Source: Solenopsis invicta (lineage: Eukaryota > Arthropoda > Insecta > Hymenoptera > Formicidae). From it: a DNA stretch of 64,000 bases. The notes below the pieces were generated by a model. That model worked only from the letters and a program-made list of their open reading frames with translations. It was not told the DNA's origin and did no database searches. The stretch's first letter is position 1, and each line of letters begins with the position of its first letter. The stretch spans positions 20,627,728 to 20,691,727 of the forward strand of contig NC_052671.1 in assembly GCF_016802725.1 (NCBI RefSeq), read 5' to 3'. A program made the position numbers and the translations under genes. This document shows positions 31,587-43,286 of the stretch, piece after piece.

Positions 31587-31684
31587 GAATCAAATGTTTT
31601 TTGTCACGAGACTGAAACATGATGTTATACTAGAGCGCTATGCGCTACGAGGCACGAATTATGTATAATTTGAATCTTATATCG

Positions 31685-31825
31685 TTTTTGACTGCAGTGG
31701 TTTTTAACCCAGGTTTATTGCCGTTTGCCGGAATCGTTCAATTAGAATGGACGATCGTCCGTTCTAATTGAACGATTCCGACAAATGGTAACGAACCTGG
31801 GTTAAAACCCACTGCAGTCGAAAAA
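31685..31825. mobile_element. Palindromic hairpin MITE, 141 bp
   Basis: Arms of about 68 bp with few mismatches (left part GACTGCAGTGGTTTTTAACC, centre GGACGATCGTCC) form an almost complete palindrome. Non-coding. Confidence 0.8.
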
Positions 31826-32094
31826 GCTATTAACATAAATGATATAAATGCTATAAATGCTATAAATGCTAAATTATGCAATTAACTTATTTCAACATAT
31901 GAAATTAATTATTGGACGTTTAAAAATAATCAATTATTGTAAACATTTTTGTTTAGCAACTTAAATATTTTACTTAACATAGAAACTAATGATGTAATTA
32001 AATACACAATTTTACAGCAATTCAGTTTAATGGAATTTAATGTAATTTATCTTGTGCTAATTTAATAACTATTCTTCCTCGAATAATTGTGCTA

Positions 32095-33012
32095 TTACAT
32101 AAATTTTTTCTTCAAAAAATTTTTCACTGTTGTGCCGAAAGAGCATTTTAAAGCCTTAGACTTTATTTCTTCGAGTGGAATTATTATGGAATCTTTGGAT
32201 AACTTTGAACATTTAAACATTCCAATTCTTCGAGGGTCTAAATCATCAACGTTATATAAAGAATCTACTTCCTGAAATTTCTGCACTTTCAAATGGTAAG
32301 TATTTGTGTTGTTTACATACAGTATATTTCTTAATATGTACAAGTTACTAACAAATGGAATACAACAATTATTACGTTTACTTAAATCATATGTAAATCC
32401 TCGATATTTAATCTTCGAACATTGTTTAGTAATAGTCGGATGACTGTCCGAAGAGCTATTCCTTTTCACGTTAAATGCATGTGCGATTTTTGTAGAAGAA
32501 ATTTGCACTGATAACCGTGATTGTTTACATTTCCTTTATTAAAATTTTTTATATATTTATTGTAATTCTTGAGAAGGTTTTTGTGCTATTTTTCGAAAAA
32601 AAGTCATATTATTTTCAAATGGAAAACATGAAAAATAATTTAATGGTCCAAAATTACGAGCGTTGTTTGCCAAATGCAAAAGACTATGCGTATTATACGA
32701 TAAAAATCTTCTGCCGTATATGTCAACGCTTTCGGATACAAAATGCCGTAGTATATCTTTAGCCATATCAATTTCATTCATCAAGAGAATAAAGAGAAAC
32801 AAAATCCTTTCATTAAGAGAAACTAAAATTCGTATAGCGTAGTGCAGTTTCAAAAAATGCTTTATTCGCTTTCCAAATAAATCAAGCAAAATAGTTAGTC
32901 CTGTATAGAATAAAAATTGCCGATATTCTGTTGTTCTGACTTTGCATTTGACGTTTGTGTCGCTCAAAATATCTGCGTTTTTTCTTTTGTAAACTAACAC
33001 TTTCTTCTCCAT
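32095..33012 (-). pseudogene. CACTA/EnSpm-like transposase, C-terminal remnant (copy 1)
   Basis: The minus-strand upper part (33012-32557) has TTEYRQFLFYTGLTILL, HYAIRIL, VDIYGRRFLSYNTHSLLHLA, FGPLNYFSCFPFENNM: the conserved block seen in the copies at 53114-54154 and 63167-63721 and comparable to the HxxxHL..FPFE part of Transposase_21/DUF4218 proteins. The lower frame (32508-32095) continues with KIKYRGFTYDLSKRNNCC and a C-terminal tail. A frame change separates them near 32520-32560, and the N-terminal half, with any catalytic aspartates, is missing. Confidence 0.7.
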
Positions 33013-34250
33013 TATTTACTATTTCATAAGTTAACTTTTCCGTTTACAAAGACGCGTCCTATCTCAGTTTTGCGTCCAGACTGAGAAATAACTACGCAAT
33101 TTACCAACAACTTTGATTATTGCTTAAAATTTTCCAAAAATATATTATTTATATGGCAATTGTAAAAGAGTCTCGTGATACGCTCTTCATATTTATCTAT
33201 CATATATTATTAAATACATTTATAATATATGTACTTATTAATTTGTTATCTTACCTATGAAGATTCTTTCGTGCTATAACAATATATTTTAAATCTCATT
33301 ACATTGCTTCTATCTTTTTCTGAACGTAATTGGTTTGAAGCATTATTGTTTTAATAAGTTACAGTATGCTATTCATTTTATTTAAGAAATACTGCTGAAT
33401 ATTAGTATATTATATTTACTTTTTTATAATATATTTTATCCAGTAAATCATATTCTACTGCACATTCTAAAACTCTAATTTTATTGCTTAAACATTTTCC
33501 CGAAAGTATTTGATTGATTGTGATATTGTGTTAAATTCTTCTAATACATTTTACATCTATGTTAGCACGTTTTAAGCATGTTTATGGTAGTCATTACTTA
33601 TTTTACTACCAATGTAATGTTGATTTTCTTCTATTGTAACATATTATATTATTAAATTATTTAATGTCTATCATTTTATATTAGAATACGTAAGATATCA
33701 GTGAAGCATAATATATTTATTTCTTCTCTCTATCACTAAAGATAGAATACCACAAAATAATCAATAATAGCTTATTGTTAAGTTTACTAGATAATTGGAA
33801 AATATCAAACTTGTTGTTTTCTATAATAGTAGATCTAAATAAAAGTTGCAATTAAATATATATTATCTTGATAATGTTAACTACTAACATAGAACGTTTG
33901 CGAAGTGTCCGCCTCAGATTTAAACGACCTTTTAATATGTTGTAATATAGATAAAAATAAGGGATTTTTTTATACATGCTCTAGTGCACTTTTAGGAGGT
34001 GAAACACCCCTTTAAAGAAAATCAGTTTTTTTCTTTCAAAGTGTGTATCGTCGAAACTAAGACGATACACACAAAATGAGATAGAAGAAAATGTTCTATT
34101 TGAAAGTTAAATGGCTTGAAAAATACTTTATAATAGTGATAAAAATTTTTTTCATTTTTTTACATTTTTCCTCACCATTTATCTATTTTTTTTAAATTTT
34201 TATGTTTTTTTATAAGCAAAGTAAAGCTTATTTTATTACGAATTCAATGG
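33013..34250. other. AT-rich sequence without gene
   Basis: No coding or RNA feature. It contains one short perfect hairpin (34041-34072). Confidence 0.45.
34041..34072. repeat. Perfect 12-bp hairpin
   Basis: GTGTGTATCGTC (34041-34052) and its exact complement (34061-34072) around an 8-nt loop. Confidence 0.6.
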
Positions 34251-35209
34251 TAGAGGAGAAGAAGGTAATATGGCACCCATTTTCATTTTATTCAATGACT
34301 TTGTTTATAATTAATTGTTTATAATTTTCTATTGAAACTTGAACAATTATATTCGTCAGAGTGTTGTTTAACAGATTCTAAACTCAAAGTAATGAAATAT
34401 TTATAATTTAGAACGTGATTTATAAAAATTTAATGCACTGCATAATCGATGAAAGAAAAAATGTGGTTGTAATATGACGATCCATAAAACTTAATAAAAA
34501 AAATTAATTTAGTTTAAAAGAAACATAGTACCTTATTACAAAATTATACATTTGTAATTATCCATTGTTTAGAATTTTCCTGATTTAGAATTTTTCTGCG
34601 TTCAGAAGCTTTAGAAATACCATCAGAAATTTCATTAAAAATATTATTTTATCCCTGTTTAATATTAAACAACAAGCATAAAATGAAATATTATGTTATC
34701 TTTGTTTAACATTAAACAGCAAGTATAAAATGATGTCTCTAACGTTCTTAAACACCGCTCTTTAAAATGACAATCGATTTATCGAAGAAATATTTCGATA
34801 TAAAAATTTTGCTTATAAAGCCATATTAACAAAATTCCATGTTATTGTTTTGATTTTAATTGTGTAATTCGAAATATATATGGACGAATAGAAAGTTAAG
34901 TAACAAAACGACACTCGAATGTATGTACCTTTGTGTGATAATACACTCAAATTTAAGAATAACAAGGAAGTGCATGTAATTAAAGGTTAAAAGTGCACCT
35001 CGAAAAAGTTTAGAAGTGCTCAAAAATAAAAATGCCTTATAACAATTTTCAGTCATTCTGTATTGGCATCATAGCATCACTAAAAAACGGCGGGCTACTA
35101 AACGAATAATTTAACTCTATAAGCAATTGTTAGTATACGTCACCTAATAATGGAAATAATAGGGATAGCCATATTGTCAACAGAAGCCATAATACCCTCT
35201 TCTCCTCTA
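34251..35209. mobile_element. MITE family GAGGAGAA, copy 1 (about 955 bp)
   Basis: Inverted ends GAGGAGAAGAAGGTAATATG (from 34253) and ...CCATAATACCCTCTTCTCCTC (to 35207), flanked by TA. Interior AT-rich, non-coding. Most of the interior recurs inverted at 41351-42190, which shows it is one mobile unit. Its right end abuts the terminus of the TIR element starting at 35208. Confidence 0.8.
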
Positions 35210-35284
35210 TATGACAAAGTTATGATGCAACATTTCCATTTTCCAAAAATAATTAACTTCTTCTCCATAAGCTCCCTATTGGTA

Positions 35285-36175
35285 GGGAAGACCGGGACTA
35301 AATGACTAGGGGGTTGTTGGCTATGTGTTCTTTTTTAGTATTTATCTGGAAACAAACAGCAAATAAAAATCGCGAAACATTCTTTTAGAATATAGATACT
35401 TTTCTCTAAGTTTATTAAAGTTGGAATAATATTAGATTTAAAAAAAATAAAAAACCAATTTAACAGTAGCAAAGTAAATTTTTGAGACTCCCGAAATTTT
35501 ATATTAATATTTTTGAGCGTCAATGTATAAAGTTAAGTAACATGTTACTAATTAAAGTGAAGTTCTTCGCAAACGTATGATATTTTGGGGTTAAACGCAA
35601 TTTTCATTCGTAAAATGGTTGAAATAAAGCAAATGAGCGGTCGCGGTCAGTTGGCTCGTATTTAATGATAGGCACCATGCGCCGTGGCGTTTAGTACAAC
35701 TCCGCGTCACGCCATGGCATTGATTATTATATTATGTGCAGATTACGTGCATTTTATACGGAGCCTTCTGGTCCCACGCTACTAGAACCCGGTTTTTCAT
35801 TATCTAGTTAACTTATAATCAAACTTAAATTTAAGTTTTAGCCAATAAGCTTTACCTATGGCATCATTATGGATGAAGTTCATTGGATAAAACATCAAGT
35901 AAAATTTAACCAGCAGTTAATTAGACAATGAAAAACCGAGCCTAGGCCTTACTAACCAACTGACCCCGGTATCGGGTCAAAATGGGTCACGTTATTGCAC
36001 ATTTATATTTTGATTATTATAAAATAAAACGTATAATCAACAGGAAATATTAAGCATTAACATATAGAGAATGGTTGCCGCTATTACGTTTGTATAGGCA
36101 ATTACAATAATTAATTATCTGAGAAATTGTAGCTACGAAATTCTAAAATATGCGGCGTTTAGCCCCGGTCTCTCC
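35285..36175. mobile_element. MITE inserted in the left TIR
   Basis: Ends GGGAAGACCGGGACTAAATG and the inverse of GGAGAGACCGGGGCTAAACG, with TA on both sides (35283-35284, 36176-36177). The host inverted repeat reads continuously across it, which fixes both borders. Interior non-coding. Confidence 0.8.
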
Positions 36176-36317
36176 TACGTGCGCTCGATACTTTGTACAT
36201 CATGATTTGCACGTATTTTTTCGTAATAAAAGACGACGAAAACATTTCAAAGACAGTCTGCGTAAATATCATAAATTGCACACATCAAGAAAAACATTTA
36301 TGTAAAATTTGAATGTA

Positions 36318-37284
36318 CGAGGTGTGATCAAAAAGTAAGGTGACTTTTTGAATTTCGCGCGCTCTGTACACTCTAATTTCAAAAAATTTCTTTTTTGTGT
36401 TGGTACACTCGTCACGATCATATGTTCACAGTTTTGACCACAGTATAAGTTATACTGTGGTTTTGACTATATAGCATGTGTTGTTTTTATGTGAGAGGCA
36501 TAAAGGTTAGACTCGTGTTTGTGTGTTCGGCGATTTTTTGCTGTTGAAAATAATGGAGCAGAGAGTTTGTATTAATTTTTGTGTAAAAAATGGTATTAAG
36601 TGTTCAAAAACTCTTGAAATGTTGACAGTGGCGTACGGTGAGTCAACTTTGAGCTCACAAAAAAAATGTTTATAAATGGTATAAGTTATTCCAAGAGGGC
36701 CGAGAAAATGTTAACGATGAACTTCGCTCTGGACGCCCCAGCACGTCAAAAACCGACGAAAATGTTCAGGAAGTGAAAAAAAATGTGTTGAAAAATTGTC
36801 GAATCACGATTAGAGAAATAGCTGATCTTAACATATTGTTTGGCTCATACCAATCAATTTTAACGGATGTTTTGGGTATGACACGTGTGTCAGCGAAATT
36901 CGTTCCAAAACTGCTTAATTTTGATCAGAAGCAGCGTCGCATGAACATCGCCCAAGACATGTTGAACGACGTCAATGATGATCCTGATCTGCTCAAAAGG
37001 GTTATAACTGGTGACGAAACATTTTCCTCTTCCCAAAATTGAAAAGGCCTATGAAAGGACGAAGATTTGCGACGATTGAGGAGATTAAGGCTGCATCGCT
37101 GGAGGAGCTCAAGGCAATACCCAAAAGTGCATTTCAGAAATGTTTTGACGACTGGAAAAAGCGCTGGCACAAATGCATTGTATTAGAGGGGGATTATTTT
37201 GAAGGGGATAACATAATTTTGGATGAATAAATGAATATTTTTTTATAAAAATGAAAAGTCACCTTACTTTTTGATCACACCTCG
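36318..37284 (+). mobile_element. Mariner element, internally deleted (967 bp)
   Basis: Terminal inverted repeats CGAGGTGTGATCAAAAAGTA...(about 31 bp, near-perfect) with TA target duplications at 36316-36317 and 37285-37286. Full mariners are about 1.3 kb, so about 300 bp is missing from the transposase. It lies within the TIR element 35208-38281. Confidence 0.95.
36553..37230 (+). pseudogene. Mariner transposase, deleted and frame-shifted
   Basis: ATG 36553 (MEQRVCINFCVKNGIKCSKT) opens the helix-turn-helix part; one A is missing in the A-run at 36659-36666. The next frame has NCRITIREIADL and RVITGDET (first catalytic Asp), then jumps directly to RPMKGRRFATIEEIK and the C-terminal KCFDDWKKRWHKCI..., ending TAA 37230. 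The segment with the second and third catalytic aspartates is deleted near 37040. It cannot encode active transposase. Confidence 0.9.
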
Positions 37285-37908
37285 TATACATATTAAGGTC
37301 AATATTGCCGAGACGTCGTTTGCTTCCTGTTTTTGGTGACTGATGACAACTCGAATTTTTTATTTTTTATTAAATTTAATGCGCTGAAGAAGAGTTAATC
37401 AGTCAATCAGCCAGTTTGCAGATCGGGCGTAAGACATATGATCGTGTTATAGAGATGTCTCACTGTTTCTCAGTGCCAGTAATAATAAGGAATAGGGAAT
37501 TAGGCATAAAAAGTTGCCTAACAGACATTAGTGTATAGTGTGATAAACATCAAAAAGTATAATTGGCCACAAAAACTTATTGTCGGAATCACGTTGACGG
37601 CTCCTCGCGGAAGGTTATGACGAAGAAAAAAAAATATACCTGAGAATCTGATTGTGCGGCATAGATAAAAATTATTTGAAATAGTTGGATAAAAAAAAAG
37701 AGAAAAAGACACCTCCACATATCCCACATATACCTTGGGATCCTTTAACAATTATAATTATTTGAAGGAAGGAGGAGGAGGAGGAGGAGGAGTAAATGTA
37801 AGTAATATATATTTTATATTTTTAATTGTAAAATTACCCATGGTGCATTCTAAATTATTAACGTTTCTTTTTGTTTTTAGATTTTAAACCGAGGCAACAT
37901 CAATCAAT

Positions 37909-38064
37909 ATGGAAACACAAATATCCAGGATGCGGAATATAAGATATTCACGCGACCACGAGATAAATGAAAAAGATTGGGACCAAAATAACCATTTGGA
38001 GGATTATTGGGACCTCCAAATTTTATTTGGAGATAGTATTTACGTGGAGGAGTCCTGGGATTAG
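37909..38064 (+). CDS. Small hypothetical protein, 51 aa
   Basis: ATG 37909 to TAG 38062-38064, starting METQISRMRNIRYSRDHEIN and ending in an acidic, tryptophan-rich tail (DYWDLQIL, EESWD). It follows a good polypyrimidine tract and acceptor (TTTGTTTTTAG, 37880), with a donor-like GTAAATGTAAGT near 37792, so it may be a last exon. It is the only non-mariner coding signal inside the TIR element 35208-38281. No family recognised; it could be chance. Confidence 0.35.
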   Translation: METQISRMRNIRYSRDHEINEKDWDQNNHLEDYWDLQILFGDSIYVEESWD

Positions 38065-38389
38065 GAATCATTTTTTATTTTATTTTTTTTTAAATAATAA
38101 AATTAAATATCTTTTTTATAAAATTTTGTAAATTTAAAAATAAATGATAAAATAAAAATATATAAAAATACGGACTAAACATGATGCGTGAAGTATCGAG
38201 CGCACGTACCATATATGCTTTTGGAGAAGTTTATAATGATTTTTGGAAAATGGAAATGTTGCATCATAACTTTGTCATATACAGTCTAACGCTTTTGTCT
38301 AACAAGAGCGTGTACGCCAAAATTCAAAAACTATTTGAGCTAATAAATTGAAAAAAAATACACATATACTATATGGTATAAATTAGGAC

Positions 38390-38899
38390 GCTTTATTATT
38401 AATAAGTCACCTCCATTATTAATAATTGTCTGGCCTCTCCGAGGCAATTTTCGACTAATTTTATAGCATAGTCTCGTGGCAAACCTCCAAATAAATCAAA
38501 TCTATTGAAATAATTGCTTGACAGTTCAAATCTTTTTCTCTTAGAGTTTGATGGATCGAAGAATTTGTTCAAAAAGAAATTTTGTCCGTAAAAATTACCT
38601 GGCCTCGATCGCGATCTAAATTGTCTTTGGCCTAAGTGAGTCTTTTTTTGACGTGTTTTTTGGACATTAGCAATTTCTTCAATACTTCAAAATTTCACTT
38701 CACGGGCTAGTAAACGTCTTCTTATAGTATCACATGACACATTTAGACCCTTTTTACGCAAAATCGCTTGCCCTCCACGCAATAATAGACTAGGATTCTT
38801 TTCTAATATCCATAAAATCATTTTGTCCTCCTTTTTTACTTGAGCAGAACCACGATCTAGCAGGTTATCGACATTTCTTACGTCGGAATAGTGTTTCAC
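38390..38899 (-). pseudogene. Tc1-like transposase remnant
   Basis: The minus-strand upper frame gives DRGSAQVKKEDKMILWILEK, then LRKKGLNVSCDTIRRRLL: the second helix-turn-helix of Tc1-like transposases. Another frame continues with KKRLTWAKDNLDRDRGQVIF then TDK, the start of the DDE core with the first Asp (the usual Glu after it is Lys here). A third frame near 38400-38470 matches a Tc1-type C-terminus (KLPRRGQTIINNGG). The middle of the catalytic domain is gone. Confidence 0.75.
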
Positions 38900-39855
38900 C
38901 CTCTTACTTACAAAGTATCAACAAAGAAAGTATATGTCATATTAATAAAAATAAAATATTACGTATTAATAAGATTAATATATGATAATTTTTTACCGGT
39001 AGAAACAAATTTTTATATTTTGTTCCAATACTTTCTGAAATCTACTTTTATGTTTGTCTATAGAATTTGTCGTGAAACATCTTGATATTATACATTTTAC
39101 CATTTCTATTTTTAAAGAGTGAATTAACGACACGTAAGAATTATTAATGAATAAGACAAATGAGTTCGAGTATCTAATACTTTAGACGTAATCTAACTAG
39201 CTGTCACACTAACACAGCGCAAGTGGGATGTCACTGACGCATATCTATGTGTGAGTTTCAAGAACTAGTGTTGGGATAACGGTTCCCACTCCATGAACAT
39301 CCCTCTTGCCAGAAGTAGGAGCTGCGTCGTTCTATGTTCCTAAATTCCTTAATGCTCCCCGAATGCACGATCTTTTTATGGCAAACACGAAAGCAAAGCA
39401 GCGTTAGTCGTTCGCTGCGATTTGTCGCAAACAGACGCAAGGAAATATAACTGTGTATAGTTCGACGATTTTACGAATTCAACGTAACTACGATTGCCTT
39501 ACGAGTGTTGACAAAGGAAACGAGATTTAACAAGGTATTGTAATTCACCTTTCATCTTTTATACTTTATAATTATTACATTTAAAAGTTATATTTTTAAT
39601 AATTTAAAATATTGAAGTAAATAATATATTATTTACTTTTTGATATTCATGATATTCATATCATCAGTAGTGGACATTTTTATTATTACGTCAGAAACAT
39701 TCATTATTTTACAAAAAATTACTTTTGCATTTATAACAATATTTCTTTATTGTGATTATTGAGATTGTTTCAAGGGTCATTAGTTTTAAACTTTGAACAC
39801 AAAAGATATTGTTAATGAACATAAAAGATATTATTAACCGTCTTGTTATATTTAC
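38900..39855. other. Intergenic sequence, no gene supported
   Basis: AT-rich except 39180-39480, which is more balanced. An open minus frame at 39258-39440 is not recognisable. Confidence 0.4.
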
Positions 39856-41145
39856 CCAGACAGCACATCCCTGCTTAAAATAATGGATAGAATATGATAG
39901 AAAATTTTGCCTATCATTTCCTATGGTAATTTTGTCTCTCTTATTTCGTAAATGACTTAAGAAATTTCGTGTAGACAGATTTGTATCGTAGTTTATCATA
40001 TCCCATGTAAATATCTTTCATATTTTATAATTTTCTTTGTTTTGGTATATTCTATAATACACTGATTTACCTCTGTTATTTAATGTTATTTCAACTATTT
40101 TTTGTACATTAATGAATATGTTTCTATCAGAGTTACAAAAGCATCTGCCTATCCTTTTTTATCCTTATAATATCCTATAATATTCTATAATATTCTATAA
40201 TATTCTATAATGTCCTATATTTTATAATATCCTATAATATTCTATAATATGATTTTGTCTCTCTTATTTCACAAGTGATTTGTACACCAAAAAAATTTTT
40301 ATTATAAAAAAATTTTTTTTTAGTTTTTCTTGCAAATTTTATTTTTACTTTTATTATAGACTAATCTAATTCGCATATATTCTATTTTACTAATTATGAT
40401 TACGCATTATTTTATAATTTTTGAAAACGCATTTGGCGCCAGCGGGATTCGAACCTAAAATTTACGGGACAATAACCTAATACGCTAACACTGAGCTAAT
40501 CGTACATTTGTGATATCGTTAATAAAAAATTATATTTGAAGTAAAGCTGATTTGAACAGGTAAAATATGCAAATTTATACAATGAGTCAATCCTTTTCAA
40601 TGATAAACAATGATATTATGCATTTAATATTTTATGATAAATTTCTTATAATGTATTTTCACGCACAAGTTTTGTAAGGAATAAGATATTATAGAATATT
40701 ATAGGATATTATAAAATATAGGGTATCATATGACATTATAGGAAATATTGCTGGTATAAAATTTTATAGATTTTAGTTTGTCATAAAAACATTGATGAAA
40801 AATGTATCATAAAATGCATATGACTGATTATCATTAAAAAGAATTGACACATTGTACAAATTTTTATGTTTTACATTATTAAGTTTGTATAGAATATTAT
40901 AGGATATTATAAGATATTATAAAAAGTATAACTTTTACAAAATTTTGTAGCTTTCAAAGTTTGTTATTAAAATATATTATGAGAAATGTATCATAAAATA
41001 TTAAATGCATAATATCATTGTTTATCATTGAAAAGGATTAACTCATTGTATAAGTTTTCATAATTTACCTTATTAAGTTTATATAAAATATTATAGGATA
41101 CTGATAAGATATTATAGAATACACATTATAGATTATTATAAGAAT
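39856..41145. repeat. TATAATATTC-type satellite block
   Basis: Begins beside TTTACCCAGACAGCACATCC (39851). It contains arrays of TATAATATTC/TATAATATCC words (40160-40255) and their inverse (ATTATAGGATATTATA, about 40685-40745, 40893-40925, 41085-41135). Segments TTTTGTCTCTCTTATTTC (39927, 40255) and TATCATTGAAAAGGATTA (41021, inverse near 40590) are repeated directly or inverted, so the block is built from duplicated modules. A tRNA-like segment sits inside. Confidence 0.7.
40434..40505 (-). tRNA. tRNA-like sequence (pseudogene or SINE head)
   Basis: The minus strand has an A-box-like TTAGCTCAGTGTTAGCG and a B-box GGTTCGAATCC at normal spacing, ending GCTGGCGCCA. The 5' end (GTACGAT) does not pair with the 3' end, and the T-stem is incomplete, so it is not a functional tRNA gene. 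It may be tRNA-derived repeat DNA. Confidence 0.5.
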
Positions 41146-41348
41146 TTGCGCGCGCAAAATTTATTAGAATACGAATTATTAATAATTTGGCCACATATAC
41201 TTAACAACATAATTCATTATGATAACCTTTCCTAATTTCCTTTTTTCTGTCACGTTTTTCACATTTTCTTGATTACCTTGGACAACTTGTACGGATATCG
41301 ATGAATCGGTTTAAACAATAAAACAAAAGAAAATTATAATAAAATATT

Positions 41349-42190
41349 TAGAGGAGAAAAGGGTATTATGGCTACTGTCTACAATATTGCTACCCCTCTC
41401 CGTTATGAGGTGACATATTCTAATAATTGCTTATGGAGTTATTCGTTTAGTAGCTCGCCGGTTTTTAGTGATGCTAATATGACAATACATAATAACTGAC
41501 AATTGTTATGAGGCATTTTTACTTTTAAGCACTTCTAAACTTTTTCAAGGTACACTTTTAACCTTTAATTATACATACTTCTTTATTAGTCTTAAACTTG
41601 AGCGTATTATTACACGTAAATTACACACACTTGAGTATTTCTTTTTGTTATTTAACTTTTTGTTTTGCTGTACATATTTGAAGTTATAAAAAGTTAAAAT
41701 AACACCATGAAATTGTAATATGTTAATATGGTTTTTTAAACAAAATTTTTATATTGAAATATTTTTTCAATAAATTGATTGTCATTCTAGAAGGTGGTTT
41801 AGAAACATAAGAGACATCATTTTATACTTGTTAAACAATGATAAAATAATATTTCTAATGAAATTATTAACAGTATTTCTAAAGTTTCTAAACAGAAAAA
41901 TTCTAAATCAGGAAAATTTTAAATAATGAAAAATTAGCAAAATTAAAAATATATTATTTTGTTAGTAAGTACTGAGTTTTTTTAAATTTAACTAATTTTT
42001 TAAAATTGTTTCAATGTACAGAGCCATATTACAACCATTTTTTTTCCATTGTTTATGCAGTGCATTAGATTTTTATAAATCACGTCCTAAATAATAAATA
42101 TTTTATTACTTAATTTTATTCTAGAATCTGTCAAACAATACTTTAACAAATGTAATCGTTCAAGTGTCATTTTCGAGTGTTATTTCAATT
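41349..42190. mobile_element. MITE family GAGGAGAA, copy 2 (inverted, one end lost)
   Basis: Starts TA-GAGGAGAAAAGGGTATTATG at 41349, like the right end of the copy at 34251-35209 read in reverse. Similarity continues to about 42180, including stretches such as TTTTTAGTGATGCTA and CATTTTTACTTTTAAGC, then fades before the other terminal repeat. Confidence 0.7.
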
Positions 42191-42232
42191 TTTTATAGAA
42201 TGTGCCAATTTTTTTAAATTATATTTAGGAAA

Positions 42233-42545
42233 AACACAATTTTAACGAGCAATAACGCGTCGACTAAAAGTTCATCGTCACAAGAAAAATCTAATGGCAG
42301 AGTTATTGATCTTTTAAGTCAATTTGATCCTTTGTGGTCCATCAGAAGATAATTACACAACAAGAGAAATGTAAATTCTACTGTGCAGCTTTAAATGAGT
42401 ATTTAAACAAAATAGGCATTCCTATCTTTGTTAAAGTGATTGATACAAATATTGAGCTAGAGAGAATTTTTAAAATAGTATAAATAATGTTACAATGTGG
42501 AATTAAAGAGCAATCTTAATTAGCTTCGAAATAAAAGTCATTTAT
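42233..42545 (+). other. Possible decayed coding remnant
   Basis: Two adjacent plus frames read KSSSSQEKSNGRVIDLLSQF and, after a break, EYLNKIGIPIFVKVIDTNIE then a stop near 42483. Composition looks protein-like rather than random, but I cannot assign a family. Confidence 0.2.
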
Positions 42546-42547
42546 TT

Positions 42548-42720
42548 AAGTATTACCCCATACAGCACAGAGAGATTGCAGGAACATTGCAGAATGATTT
42601 CATTGAAACATTGTAATATGGCATTTTGATTGCGAAACATTGCTACAACATTGCTGGAAGATTGCAGCAACATTAAGATGTCCGCTTTTTGAAATATTGC
42701 ATTGAAACATCCCATTTTTC
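42548..42720. repeat. GAACATTGCAG-type short repeats
   Basis: After ACCCCATACAGCACAGAGAG, words such as GAACATTGCAG, GAAACATTGTA and AACATTGCTG recur every 15-25 bases, another satellite flavour next to the same header motif. Confidence 0.5.
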
Positions 42721-42837
42721 CAAAATATTCACATAAATGTTATTACATCACATAATTCCAATAAACAAAATATTTGTGTAACATTTTAAAAAACATTTTT
42801 CGCGAAAAAAAAATCTCGGGAATATTTTTTCGGAAAT

Positions 42838-42908
42838 TTCCAAGCAGTCACCCATCCAAGTCGCGACTCCGGTGAACGTTGCTTGACCTTCGTGATCGCT
42901 GCGAACTG
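42838..42908 (-). rRNA. 5S rRNA-like fragment (pseudogene or SINE3-type)
   Basis: The minus strand reads CGATCACGAAGGTCAAGCAA ... GACTTGGATGGGTGACTGCTTGGAA (given in parts), matching the middle and 3' part of insect 5S rRNA (the AAGCARCG, ACTT.GATGGG.GAC, CGCTTGGGAA landmarks) with several substitutions. The 5' third and the 3' stem are absent, so it is not a functional 5S gene. Confidence 0.6.
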
Positions 42909-43286
42909 ATTTCTCATGATGATCTGTGAATACTTTTGCTGATATGTGTATATAACTGGTAGATCAGGTCAACATACGTTATCGAAATAATGAAATATGT
43001 ATAATTAAAGCACAACATTTATATAAACAAATATAAAATTATAGTTCCTTTTACTAATTTTGCAAATACAGAATAGCATCTAGAATAACTTTTCTGTTTA
43101 AATAAGATGCAATTAGAAAATATATATCAATATAATACAATAAATAAATTAAATATAAAAAAAATTTATTAAAAACATTTAAAAAATATTGTTTGTTCAT
43201 TGGGCTGTAGATCGAGATTTCTTCATACAAAAACCTATTTCGTCTATTGATATAAATATTTATGTTTCTCAACAATACTATGATGC

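Larger units (their letters stand above)
35208..38281. mobile_element. TIR transposon carrying nested MITE and mariner
   Basis: The left end TATATGACAAAGTTATGATG (35208) and its inverse at the right end (to 38281) begin long inverted repeats: the left one runs 35208-35282, is interrupted by a TA-targeted MITE, and resumes at TACGTGCGCTCGATAC (36176); the right one is continuous (about 38160-38281). Without the two insertions the element is about 1.2 kb. The only coding signal inside that is not mariner is the 51-codon frame at 37909. Superfamily unknown; TA or TATA borders are possible. Confidence 0.65.

Noticed and set aside
40434..40505. Functional tRNA gene
   Set aside because: Box A and B look right, but acceptor and T-stem pairing fail; kept only as a tRNA-like repeat.
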